The position numbers and the translations under genes are program-made. A stretch of 64,000 bases of DNA from Gordonia bronchialis DSM 43247 (GTDB lineage: Bacteria > Actinomycetota > Actinomycetes > Mycobacteriales > Mycobacteriaceae), in contig NC_013441.1 of NCBI RefSeq assembly GCF_000024785.1, positions 434,001 to 498,000 on the forward strand. Reading direction: 5' to 3'. Position 1 is the first letter of the stretch; each line of letters starts with the position of its first letter. Below are positions 54,982 to 63,291 of this stretch, piece by piece. The notes under the pieces are model-generated. The model worked only from the letters and a program-made list of their open reading frames with translations. It made no database searches and had not been told where the DNA came from.

Positions 54982-55716
54982 GTGCGTGGATACCGGAGCA
55001 TCGCCGCACTCGACCGGGACCTGGTCGGGTGCCGGGCGTGTCCGCGTCTGGTTGCGTGGCGTGAGCAGGTGGGGCGGGAGAAGCGGCGTGCTTTCGCCGA
55101 CCAGGAGTACTGGGCCCGCCCGGTCCCGGGGTTCGGGCCGTCGGACGCTGCGGTCGTCATCATCGGCCTGGCGCCGGCAGCGCACGGCGGGAATCGGACG
55201 GGCCGCATGTTCACCGGCGACCAGAGCGGCGACGTGCTGTTCGCCGCACTGCACGCCGCGGGACTCGCCAATCAGGCGACCTCGGTATCGGCCGATGACG
55301 GGCTGCTCCTCTACGGCACGCGCGTGACCGCCCCGGTGCATTGCGCGCCTCCACAGAACAAGCCGACGCCGCAGGAGCGCGACGAGTGCGCGCACTGGCT
55401 GCACAGCGAACTGGAACTGCTTGCGCCGACGATGCGGTCGGTGGTGGCGCTCGGCGCCTTCGGGTGGCGGCAGACGCTGCACACGTTCGGCACACTGGGT
55501 TGGTCGGTGCCACGTCCGCGGCCGGCGTTCGGTCACGGCGCGCACACCGTGCTGACCCGCGGAGATCGCTCGATCGGTGTTTTCGGCTGCTATCACGTGA
55601 GCCAGCACAACACCTTCACCGGCCGTCTCACGCCGACGATGGTGGTCGACGTACTGAGCGCGGCCGCCCGGTACGCCGACCTCGGGTACGCCGTCCGATC
55701 AGAGGATTCCGAGTGA
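54982..55716 (+). CDS. Uracil-DNA glycosylase, family 5 (UdgB)
   Basis: Base-excision enzyme of 244 residues with an iron-sulfur cluster, related to Rv1259. The DNA-cleft motif is IIGLAPAAHGGNRTGRMFTG, which lacks the polar residue used by other families. The C-terminal motif is GCYHVSQHNTFTGRLT. Cys residues for the cluster start with DLVGCRACPRLVAWREQV. GTG 54982 is set by TACCCT six bases upstream; the longer frame to 54901 is repeat DNA. It removes uracil and hypoxanthine; with LigC/Prim-Pol it adds to repair capacity here. Confidence 0.92.
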   Translation: MRGYRSIAALDRDLVGCRACPRLVAWREQVGREKRRAFADQEYWARPVPGFGPSDAAVVIIGLAPAAHGGNRTGRMFTGDQSGDVLFAALHAAGLANQATSVSADDGLLLYGTRVTAPVHCAPPQNKPTPQERDECAHWLHSELELLAPTMRSVVALGAFGWRQTLHTFGTLGWSVPRPRPAFGHGAHTVLTRGDRSIGVFGCYHVSQHNTFTGRLTPTMVVDVLSAAARYADLGYAVRSEDSE

Positions 55717-55797
55717 ATTCACAGGTGCGGAGAACGGTTGTGTGAGTAAGGTTGTCGGCGTCGGTCTGGATGAATGACCGATTGAAACCTGGTGGGG

Positions 55798-55968
55798 ATG
55801 TTCGGGGGCGAAGGGTCGGAGACGTTGGAGAAACGAGCGGACGCGCGGTGTCGATGCGGACATCCGCGTGAGGTGCACGAGCACTTCCGTCGGGGAACCG
55901 AATGCGGAGTGTGTGGCGCCGAGGTCTGTCCCCGATTCCGTCGGGCGCGGTGGTGGCGGCGTAGCTGA
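55798..55968 (+). CDS. Small CxCGH...CxxC protein (56 residues), probable zinc binder
   Basis: A short frame that ordinary ORF length cuts would miss. After MFGGEGSETLEKRAD come ARCRCGHPREVHEHF and GTECGVCGAEVCPRFRR, giving five Cys plus His in CxCGH and CxxCxxxxC spacing, then a basic Trp/Arg tail. GTG 55792 is an alternative start. Similar Cys/His mini-proteins are annotated as hypothetical in related actinobacteria. It ends three bases before the convergent gatD stop. Function unknown. Confidence 0.55.
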   Translation: MFGGEGSETLEKRADARCRCGHPREVHEHFRRGTECGVCGAEVCPRFRRARWWRRS

Positions 55969-55971
55969 CCG

Positions 55972-56694
55972 TCAGCCCCGGCGGCCGGCGGCGAGGCGTT
56001 CGCGACGCAGCCTATCCACCTCCGGCAGCTCCAGCGGTGCCAGCGCGTCGGTGCCGATGGCCTGTGCCAGGAGATGATCGGCGAGTTCGGGGTTGCGGGC
56101 CAGCGCCGGGCCGTGCATGTAGGTTCCGATCACCGATCCCTGCACCACCCCCTCGGTACCGTCGCCCACGCCGTTCCCGACGCCGTGCCGTACCCGGCCG
56201 AGGGGTTGGGCGTCAGAGCCGAGTGTTGTTCCGCCACGGTGATTTTCGAAGCCGGATAGCGGTGCGTGCAGACCCGGCACCACCGGTTCGGTGATCAGCT
56301 CGCCGATGCTGCGTTTGGCCTGCGGTGCGGTGGTCAGATCGAATAGCGAGATCCCGTCGACACGTTCACCCGCAGAGGTCTCATACCAGTGGCCGAGCAC
56401 CTGGATGGCCGCGCAGATCGCCAGCACCGGGCGTCCCGCGGCGGCGGCACGCTGCAACCCGGGGTGACGGTTGAGATGGCGCGTTGCCAGGCGCTGCGCG
56501 TAATCCTCTGCGCCGCCGAGGGTATAGACGTCGAGCGAGTCGGGCACCTCGTCGTCGAGGGTGATGTGCACGACCTCGGCGTCGATGCCGCGCATCCGGG
56601 CCCGCTGACGCAGGATGAGTGCATTGCCACCGTCGCCGTAGGTGCCCATCACGTCGGGCAGGACCAGACCGATCCGCAGGGTCGACTCGCTCAC
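55972..56694 (-). CDS. gatD: Lipid II isoglutaminyl synthase, glutaminase subunit
   Basis: Class I glutamine amidotransferase of 240 residues that feeds ammonia to MurT for amidation of the D-Glu in lipid II. The nucleophile is C94 (LAICAAIQVLG) and the His is H194 (GTYMHGPAL), the same position as in S. aureus GatD for the Cys. GTYGDGGNALILRQ is typical of the family. It overlaps murT by four bases (ATGA). It matches Rv3713, once called cobQ2. Confidence 0.93.
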   Translation of the reverse strand: MSESTLRIGLVLPDVMGTYGDGGNALILRQRARMRGIDAEVVHITLDDEVPDSLDVYTLGGAEDYAQRLATRHLNRHPGLQRAAAAGRPVLAICAAIQVLGHWYETSAGERVDGISLFDLTTAPQAKRSIGELITEPVVPGLHAPLSGFENHRGGTTLGSDAQPLGRVRHGVGNGVGDGTEGVVQGSVIGTYMHGPALARNPELADHLLAQAIGTDALAPLELPEVDRLRRERLAAGRRG

Positions 56695-57968
56695 TGCTCA
56701 CCCTTCCGTGATCGTGCGGCACGTTCGAGTGCGATGCCGAGATCGCGGAACGCGGTGTAATTGGCGAGTACCTCGACGCGGCCGGGTGGGCAGGATGCGA
56801 TGGCGCGCATGGGATCTGGAAGGGTGGTGTGCTCGGCGCCGGCGTAGAGCAGTCGCACCGACAGGTCGGCGGCCCGTTCGCCGGCGGCCACCACCGCCAT
56901 CGTCTCGAAGGCCTCGAACCGCACGTCCCACAACCAGGACAGGTCCTCGCCGTCGGGGACCTGACCGTTGACCGCGATGACCAGGCCGTCGGCGTCCTGA
57001 TCGATCATGGACAACGCCTCCTGCCAGCCGGCGGGATTCTTCGCGAGCAGTGTCCGCACCGAATGGTTGCCCACCTGATGTACGCCGTAGCGGCCGGCGA
57101 CCTCGCCGACGGTGCCGACCGCGGCGACCGCCTTGGCGGGGTCGGCGCCCATCGCGACCGCCGCCGCGACCGCCTGTGCAGCATTGCCACGGTTGGCCCG
57201 GCCGGGTACGGACAGATCCAGCGGAGCCTGAAAACCGTTGGGACCGTAGATATTCTTCTCGTCGACCCACCAGTCGGGGGTGGGACGGCGGAAGTTCTCG
57301 TCACCGGTGGAGTACCAGCCGTGCTCGGAGCGCATAATGGGTTCGCCGGTGCGGGGGCAGCTCACCGAGTCGCCCACCCAGCTCGCGCCGGCCGCCACCC
57401 ACACCACGTGCGGGGCGTCGAAGGCGGCCGAGGTCACCAGCACGTCGTCGCAATTGGCGACGACGGTGGTCTCCGGGTGCCGGGCGATCCCCTCGCGCAG
57501 CCGCCGCTCGATCATGTTGATCTCGCCCACCCGGTCCAGCTGGTCGCGAGAAAGATTCAGCAGCACGAGGACTTCCGGGTCCACCGCATCGCTGACGTGC
57601 GGGACGTGCAGCTCGTCGACCTCGAGTGCGCAGACCGGTGCGGTGCGCTGCAGCGTCAGGGTCGCGATGATGCCGGCGTCCATGTTGGCGCCGTCGGCCT
57701 GGGTGGCGACCTCGCCGATCTCGGCGAGCGCGGCTGCGGTCATGCGGGTGGTGGTGGATTTGCCGTTGGTCCCGGTGATCACCGCGGTCCGCTTCCCTGC
57801 GGCCAGTCGACGCATGATGTCGGGGTCGATCTTGGCGGCCACCAGACCGCCGATCATCGAACCCTTGCCACGGCCGGCGGTCCGCGACGCCCAGCGTGCG
57901 GCGGCCGCGGCGGCAAGTGCGATCCTGGTGCGGGCGGGTACTCGCGGGGTGTTCACGCGGTCGGGCAT
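56691..57968 (-). CDS. murT: Lipid II isoglutaminyl synthase, MurT subunit
   Basis: Mur-ligase-like subunit of 425 residues that amidates the peptide D-glutamate with ammonia from GatD. The ATP site is AVITGTNGKSTTTRM, with NMDAGIIATLTLQ and VLVLLNLSRDQLDRVGEINM following. The zinc-ribbon insert seen in Firmicute MurT is reduced: only one Cys in VSCPRTGEP is obvious. The C-terminal DUF1727 region ends ANYTAFRDLGIALERAAR. ATG 57968 has CAGACT seven bases upstream; the longer frame is not needed. It is first of a two-gene operon with gatD. Confidence 0.92.
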   Translation of the reverse strand: MPDRVNTPRVPARTRIALAAAAAARWASRTAGRGKGSMIGGLVAAKIDPDIMRRLAAGKRTAVITGTNGKSTTTRMTAAALAEIGEVATQADGANMDAGIIATLTLQRTAPVCALEVDELHVPHVSDAVDPEVLVLLNLSRDQLDRVGEINMIERRLREGIARHPETTVVANCDDVLVTSAAFDAPHVVWVAAGASWVGDSVSCPRTGEPIMRSEHGWYSTGDENFRRPTPDWWVDEKNIYGPNGFQAPLDLSVPGRANRGNAAQAVAAAVAMGADPAKAVAAVGTVGEVAGRYGVHQVGNHSVRTLLAKNPAGWQEALSMIDQDADGLVIAVNGQVPDGEDLSWLWDVRFEAFETMAVVAAGERAADLSVRLLYAGAEHTTLPDPMRAIASCPPGRVEVLANYTAFRDLGIALERAARSRKGEQ

Positions 57969-58048
57969 GCCGACGAGTCTGTCACAGGAGTTTTCCGAAC
58001 GCCCAGGCGTGCGACGGGCACCCTGGCGACCGGGTTGCACCGATCGCG

Positions 58049-58054
58049 TACGCT
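58049..58054 (+). promoter_or_regulatory. -10 element, leaderless start of the esterase
   Basis: TACGCT, seven bases before GTG 58062. Confidence 0.6.
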
Positions 58055-58061
58055 CGGCGCT

Positions 58062-59177
58062 GTGAGTCGGGCCACATCACTGAAGCTACCGTTGTCCGCG
58101 CGCCCCCAGCGGGCTCTGGTGAGAGTCCTCGGGAAAGCGCAGCCATTCATCACGCCGTTGTTCCGGCGCCGAACCCGCGTGAACGCCGACGGCGAGCGTC
58201 TGGCACCCGAGATGGCGGTGGTGGGTTGGTCGGCGGCGAACATCCCGGGCATGGGCCTCGGCACCACCGACGTGCTCGGCTCCCGGCGCGACATCGACAT
58301 CTCGGCGACGACCATGGCCGAGAACCTCCCCGCCTTCGCCGTCGAGGAGGATCTCACCTTCGACGGGCCGGGCGGTCCGCTGGCCGCCACCCGGTATCGC
58401 GCCACCGAATCATCGTCGGGTCTGCTGATCTATTTCCACGGCGGGGGCTTTGTGCTCGGCAGCCGGATCAGTCATGACGGTGTCGCGCGGCGCCTCGCAC
58501 TCGGGGCGGGCGTGGACGTGCTGGCCGTCGACTATCGGCTGGCCCCGGAGAATCCGTTTCCCGCCGCCGTCGACGACGCACTCGCGACGTGGCGTTTTGC
58601 CGTGCGATCCGCCCCGCAGTGGGGTCTGGCGCCCGAACGGATCGTCGTGGCCGGTGACAGCGCCGGGGGCAATCTGGCCGCGGTGCTCGCCCAGCAGGTC
58701 CGTGGCGAGCAGGTGGTGCCGTGCCGGCAGGTGCTGCTCTATCCGATGACCGATGCGAGTTCGCGGCACCCGTCACGGGACGAGTTCGCGCAGGGACTGT
58801 TCCTCACCGAGGAGCGCATCAGGTTCTTCACCGACAACTACACACCCGACGAATCCGTCCGGACCGACCCGCGAGTGTCGCCGTTGCTGGCCGACGATCT
58901 GTCCGGACTGCCGCCGGCTCATGTGCTGGTGGCCGGCTTCGATCCGCTGCGCGACGAGGGGCTCGCCTACGCGCAGCGGCTCGCCGATGCCGGCGTGGCC
59001 GTGACGGTCCAGCGGGAGAGCTCGATGCTGCACGCCTTCGCCAACATGACGGTGTTCAGTGCAGATGCGCGGGCGGCCCTGGACCGCGTGTGCGCGGCGG
59101 TGCGCGACGGGCTCGCCGAGGCGCCCCGGCGCCCGGTCTCAGCGGGCGAGCAGGACTCGATCGCGGCCACCAGCTGA
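58062..59177 (+). CDS. Hormone-sensitive-lipase-family esterase
   Basis: A 371-residue alpha/beta hydrolase. The oxyanion motif is IYFHGGGFVLGS, the nucleophile GDSAGGNLAAVLA, the acid in AGFDPLRDEGLAYAQRLADA, and the His in SMLHAFANM, in the order typical of the HSL (family IV) lipases. About 100 residues before the HGGG motif form the cap. GTG 58062 is set by TACGCT seven bases upstream. The 3' end overlaps the EamA transporter on the other strand by 39 bases. Confidence 0.88.
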   Translation: MSRATSLKLPLSARPQRALVRVLGKAQPFITPLFRRRTRVNADGERLAPEMAVVGWSAANIPGMGLGTTDVLGSRRDIDISATTMAENLPAFAVEEDLTFDGPGGPLAATRYRATESSSGLLIYFHGGGFVLGSRISHDGVARRLALGAGVDVLAVDYRLAPENPFPAAVDDALATWRFAVRSAPQWGLAPERIVVAGDSAGGNLAAVLAQQVRGEQVVPCRQVLLYPMTDASSRHPSRDEFAQGLFLTEERIRFFTDNYTPDESVRTDPRVSPLLADDLSGLPPAHVLVAGFDPLRDEGLAYAQRLADAGVAVTVQRESSMLHAFANMTVFSADARAALDRVCAAVRDGLAEAPRRPVSAGEQDSIAATS

Positions 59178-60104
59178 CCCCGCGTCGTCGCTCCCCGTGG
59201 CCGGTGGGATGTGCGGTCGCGAGCGCGGCGTGGCGAGCACACCGGCCGCGCAGCCACCGATCACGATGACGGCACCGACGAGTTCGACGACGGTCGGGGT
59301 TTCCCCGAGCAGCGCCCACGACGCGCTGATCCCGACGATCGGCACCAGTAGCGACAGCGGCGCCACACGGCTGGCCGGGTGGCGTGCCATCAGTGACGTC
59401 CAGATACCGGCACCGGCGATGGTGCCGAGCAGGACCACGTAGGTCAGTCCGCACAGCGCCGGCACGCCGCTGTGGGTGCCCAGCGAGGTCAACGAGGCGA
59501 TGCCGGCCGACGGCCCCTCGACGGCGAGGCTGAGCAGGTACAGCGGGATCGGGGGGACCACTGAGAGCCACAGGGTCATGCGCAGGGCATCGTCGGGCTG
59601 GGCCAGCCGGCCACCGATGTTGCCGAACGCCCAGGCCAGTCCGCCGAGCACGGTCAGGCCGATGGGGAGCAGCGCGCCGGCGCCCAGGCCGCTGTGTGTC
59701 GCGCGATCAACGGCGATGAGCGTCATGCCGCCGACCGCGGCGACGATCCCGAGTACCTGCAGCGGCGTCATCCGCTCCCGCAGGAACAGCACACCGAGCA
59801 GCACGGTGAACGGCGCGGAGGTCTGCAGGACCAGGGAGGCGAGTCCGGTGGGCATGCCGAGTTCCATCGCGAGGAACAGGAACGCGAATTGCAGCGTCCC
59901 GAAGCCGATGGCGTACAGCAGGAACCAGCGGATGCGGACGCGCGGGAATCTGACGAACAGCATCACCGGGACCGCCATCACCGCGAATCGGAGCGCGGCG
60001 AAGAAGAACGGTGGAAAGTGGTTGAGTCCCAGCCGGATTGCGATGAAGTTGAAACCCCACAGCAAGACGACGGTCAGGCCGAGGACGCGATCGCGGGAGG
60101 ACAT
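59139..60104 (-). CDS. EamA-family (DMT) transporter
   Basis: A ten-helix membrane protein (321 residues) with two EamA repeats. The first starts VLGLTVVLLWGFNFIAIRLG; the second starts LTVLGGLAWAFGNIGGRLA. The C-terminal tail is hydrophilic. ATG 60104 (GACGAT seven bases upstream) is preferred over 60113 or 60140. The family exports amino acids or metabolites; the substrate is unknown. The end overlaps the esterase 3' end, convergent. Confidence 0.82.
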   Translation of the reverse strand: MSSRDRVLGLTVVLLWGFNFIAIRLGLNHFPPFFFAALRFAVMAVPVMLFVRFPRVRIRWFLLYAIGFGTLQFAFLFLAMELGMPTGLASLVLQTSAPFTVLLGVLFLRERMTPLQVLGIVAAVGGMTLIAVDRATHSGLGAGALLPIGLTVLGGLAWAFGNIGGRLAQPDDALRMTLWLSVVPPIPLYLLSLAVEGPSAGIASLTSLGTHSGVPALCGLTYVVLLGTIAGAGIWTSLMARHPASRVAPLSLLVPIVGISASWALLGETPTVVELVGAVIVIGGCAAGVLATPRSRPHIPPATGSDDAGSAGGRDRVLLAR

Positions 60105-60310
60105 GACAGCCATCGTCGTCGCGCCGCTGGTGAAGAACAATCGAATTCTACCGAAGAAACCATTCAGTTCTTCTGCATTAAACGCCGACGCGTGACAGGC
60201 GATGCAACTCGGGTATTGATCTATGCGTAATCAGTGTTGGACGTGCATCACTGCGACGATCTACCGTGCATTTTGTGAAGTGACTCACCCGGGGTCACAG
60301 TGGTAATACA

Positions 60311-61345
60311 CGATTCCTGCTCGGCGCGGCCGAGGCCGGGTTCTTCCCCGCGGTCATCTTCTATCTGGCCAAGTGGCTGCCCAACAGCTCCCGCGGACGC
60401 GCCACCGCGCTGTTCATCGCGGGCTCGTCGGTGGCGGCCGCCATCTCCGGTCCGGTCTCGGGTCCGCTGCTGTCGATGCACGGCCTGCTGGGTCTGCACG
60501 GCTGGCAGTGGCTGTTCCTGATCGAGGGGTCGCTCTCGGTGGTTGTCGGCATCATCGGCTACTTCCTGCTGAGCTCCAAGATCGACGACGCCACCTGGCT
60601 CAACGCCGACGAACGCGCCGCACTCTCGGCCGCCATCGCCGCCGAGGATGCCCAGAAGGCCGCTGATTCCGTTGTGGCGCACAAGGGTTCACGGTGGAAG
60701 ATGCTCGCCGACCGGCAACTCATCGTGTTCTGCGGCATCTACTTCTGCATCTCGATGGGCATCTACGCCAACACCTTCTGGCTCCCCGCCATCGTCCGGC
60801 GGATTCCGGGCACCAACGACATCACCGTCGGGCTGCTCTCCTCGCTGCCGTGGATCTGCGCGGTGATCGCGATGTACGCCACCTCCAAGATCGGTGACCG
60901 CACCGGAAACCGCCGGCCGCTGCTGATCGGTTCGCTGCTGGTCGCTGCCGGCGCAACCTTTGTGGCAGCGGTGGTCTCACCATGGCTGGCGCTGGTCTTC
61001 CTGTGCCTCGCGGCAATGGGATTCAAGAGCTCGAGTCCGCTGATGTGGTCGTTCCCGCAGTCCACCCTGCATCCGATGGTGCTCGCCCCCGCCATCGCGA
61101 TCATCAACTCGCTCGGCAACCTCGGCGGCTTCGTGGCGCCCTTCGGTTTCGGCGTGATCAAACAGGCCACCGGTCAGGTCACCGTCGGGCTGTTCGCACT
61201 CGCCGCCACCACGCTGCTCGCCGCCGTCCTGGTCCTCCTCATTCGGCGTCCGAGTGCGGTTTCGCCGTCCCCGACAACCGACCTCGACGACGCTCCGGCA
61301 TCGGCCGAGATGGACGCACTGAGCGCCAAGCCGGCCGTCCGATGA
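60311..61345 (+). pseudogene. MFS transporter, 5'-truncated (glucarate/galactarate type)
   Basis: The frame begins mid-protein at RFLLGAAEAGFFPAVIFYLA, a motif in the fourth helix of anion:cation symporters, right after a stop at 60281 and with no start codon. The first three helices (about 100 residues) are missing. Eight helices follow, including LPWICAVIAMYATSKIG and [16 protein letters not shown], ending at 61345. It sits directly before glucarate dehydratase, so it was probably the glucarate uptake protein. A GTG at 60431 allows a shortened frame, but a working transporter is unlikely. Confidence 0.75.
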
Positions 61346-61371
61346 GCACCACCCTCGACACAGGAGTCCCG

Positions 61372-62720
61372 ATGAGCGCCACCACCACCCCGGTCATCAC
61401 CGAGATGACGGTGTACCCGGTAGCCGGACACGACGGCATGCTGCTCAACCTGAGTGGCGCACACGCCCCCTACTTCACCCGAAACCTGGTGATCCTCACC
61501 GATTCCGAGGGCCGGACCGGGGTCGGCGAGGTGCCCGGTGGTGAAGCCATCCGGACGACCCTCGAGGACGCGCGGGCATTGATCGTCGGGCGATCCATCG
61601 GCGGCTACCACGCAATCCTCGGCGAGATGCGATCCACCTTCGCCGGCCGCGACGCCGGCGGCCGTGGCGCCCAGACCTTCGATCTGCGGATCGCCGTGCA
61701 CGCGGTGACGGCCGTGGAATCGGCCCTGCTCGACCTGCTCGGACAGCACCTCGACGTGCCGGTCGCCGCGCTGCTCGGCGACGGTCAGCAGCGGCAGCGC
61801 GTGCAAGCCCTCGGCTACCAGTTCTTCGTCGGCGACCGCAACCGCACCGACCTGCCCTACCGGTCGGCGGCCGACGAACCGGCCGACGCCGACGACTGGC
61901 TGCGCATCCGGCACGACGAGGCGCTCTCCCCGGAATCGGTTGTGGCGCTGGCCGAAGCTGCGCAGGCTCGGTATGGATTCCAGGATTTCAAGCTGAAGGG
62001 TGGAGTCCTCGCACCGCGCGACGAGGCTGCCGCGGTACGCGCACTCGCCGAGCGCTTCCCGTCGGCGCGAGTCACCTTGGACCCCAACGGCGGCTGGCTG
62101 CTGAGCGAGGCGATCGAGGTGTGCCGCGATCTGCGTGAAGTGCTGGCCTACGCCGAGGACCCCGTGGGCCCCGAGGGCGCTTTCTCCGGACGAGAGGTGA
62201 TGTCGGAGTTCAAGCGCGCCACCGGACTTCCGACCGCCACCAACATGATCGCCACCGACTGGCGGGAGATGGGACACGCGATCCGCTCCGGCGCCGTCGA
62301 CATCCCACTGGCCGATCCGCACTTCTGGACGATGAGCGGCTCGGTGCGCGTCGCGCAACTCTGCGACGCCTGGGGGCGGCTGACGTGGGGATCGCACTCC
62401 AACAACCACTTCGACGTCTCGCTGGCCATGTTCACCCACGTGGCAGCGGCCGCCCCCGGCGACATCACTGCCATCGACACCCACTGGATCTGGCAGGACG
62501 GACAACGCCTGACCACCGAGCCGTACACCATCTCCGACGGGTACCTGACGGTCCCGGACAAGGCCGGCCTCGGCGTCGAACTCGACATGGACCAGGTGCA
62601 AGCGGCCACGAGCTGTATCTGCGCGAGGGGCTCGGCGCCCGCGACGACGCCGCCGGCATGCAGTACCTGATCCCCGGCTGGAGCTTCGACAGCAAACGCC
62701 CGGCGCTCTGCCGGAGCTGA
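61372..62720 (+). pseudogene. Glucarate dehydratase with an apparent one-base frameshift near 62607
   Basis: Enolase-superfamily dehydratase (about 449 residues if repaired). Landmarks are [40 protein letters not shown] with the catalytic Lys, [41 protein letters not shown] and [14 protein letters not shown]. At 62607 the frame breaks. One more C in GCGGCCACG restores [20 protein letters not shown] and the usual end, stop 62720; as read it stops at 62670. AGGAG before ATG 61372 fixes the start; ATG 61342 is the alternative. It follows the truncated transporter. Confidence 0.8.
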
Positions 62721-62743
62721 CTGACCGGGGCAGGCTGCTGTGG

Positions 62744-62749
62744 CATCAT
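62744..62749 (+). promoter_or_regulatory. Weak -10 candidate of the small exported protein gene
   Basis: CATCAT, six bases before ATG 62756; A at position 2 and T at position 6 match. Confidence 0.4.
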
Positions 62750-62755
62750 GCCTGC

Positions 62756-63172
62756 ATGAGCAGATTCGGGGTCATGCTTACGGGGTCAGTCGTCCGGGGA
62801 GTTGCGGCAACCGTCGCGGTCGGGGCCGTCGCGGCGGTGACCACCCTCGGCGCGGCACACGCGCATGCCGTCGTCGGTCCGAAGGTCGCCGTCGCGGCGT
62901 CGGGCACATCCAACTGGCAACTCACCTATCAGCACGGTGACGCCCTGGACAGCTCGTGTGTGATCCACGTCGGGAAGACCATCGCGATCACCGGCCCCAG
63001 AAGCGGTACGACGACGATCGCCGGCTCGGACCTGCGCCCCGGCCGCTCCCCGGTACAAGTTCGCTGCGGTTCCCAATCGAGCCCGACCATCTGGATCTAC
63101 GCGCCGCGGGGCCAGATCAACGACCTGGGCACCTGGGCCAGCAACACCACGGCCGGTGTCCTGGGAATCTGA
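62756..63172 (+). CDS. Small exported protein
   Basis: A 138-residue secreted protein of unknown family. The signal peptide has a positively charged start and a hydrophobic core (VAATVAVGAVAAVTTLGAAH) with cleavage near AHA. The mature domain has two cysteines (SSCVIHVGKT, VRCGSQSSP) that may pair, and ends ASNTTAGVLGI. It lies alone between the glucarate gene and a palindromic repeat. No motif suggests a function. Confidence 0.65.
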   Translation: MSRFGVMLTGSVVRGVAATVAVGAVAAVTTLGAAHAHAVVGPKVAVAASGTSNWQLTYQHGDALDSSCVIHVGKTIAITGPRSGTTTIAGSDLRPGRSPVQVRCGSQSSPTIWIYAPRGQINDLGTWASNTTAGVLGI

Positions 63173-63207
63173 CCCTCGCGAACGGCACGCGGTCGGCGTG
63201 TCGCTAC

Positions 63208-63275
63208 GCAGAAACCGCGTGTCCCGTCAGGAACCGCGGTCACAAAGACGGTTTCTGACGAGACACGCGGTTTCT
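63208..63275. repeat. Dispersed palindromic repeat family C, copy 2
   Basis: A 68-base palindrome with arms GCAGAAACCGCGTGTC and GACACGCGGTTTCT, closely matching the copy at 23637. It again lies between convergent genes, which supports a terminator role. Confidence 0.8.
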
Positions 63276-63291
63276 CTATGTGCGGCGTGGC

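Noticed and set aside
56829..58061. 782-residue plus-strand frame leading into the esterase
   Set aside because: The first 410 codons are antisense to murT; the esterase has its own -10 and GTG at 58062.
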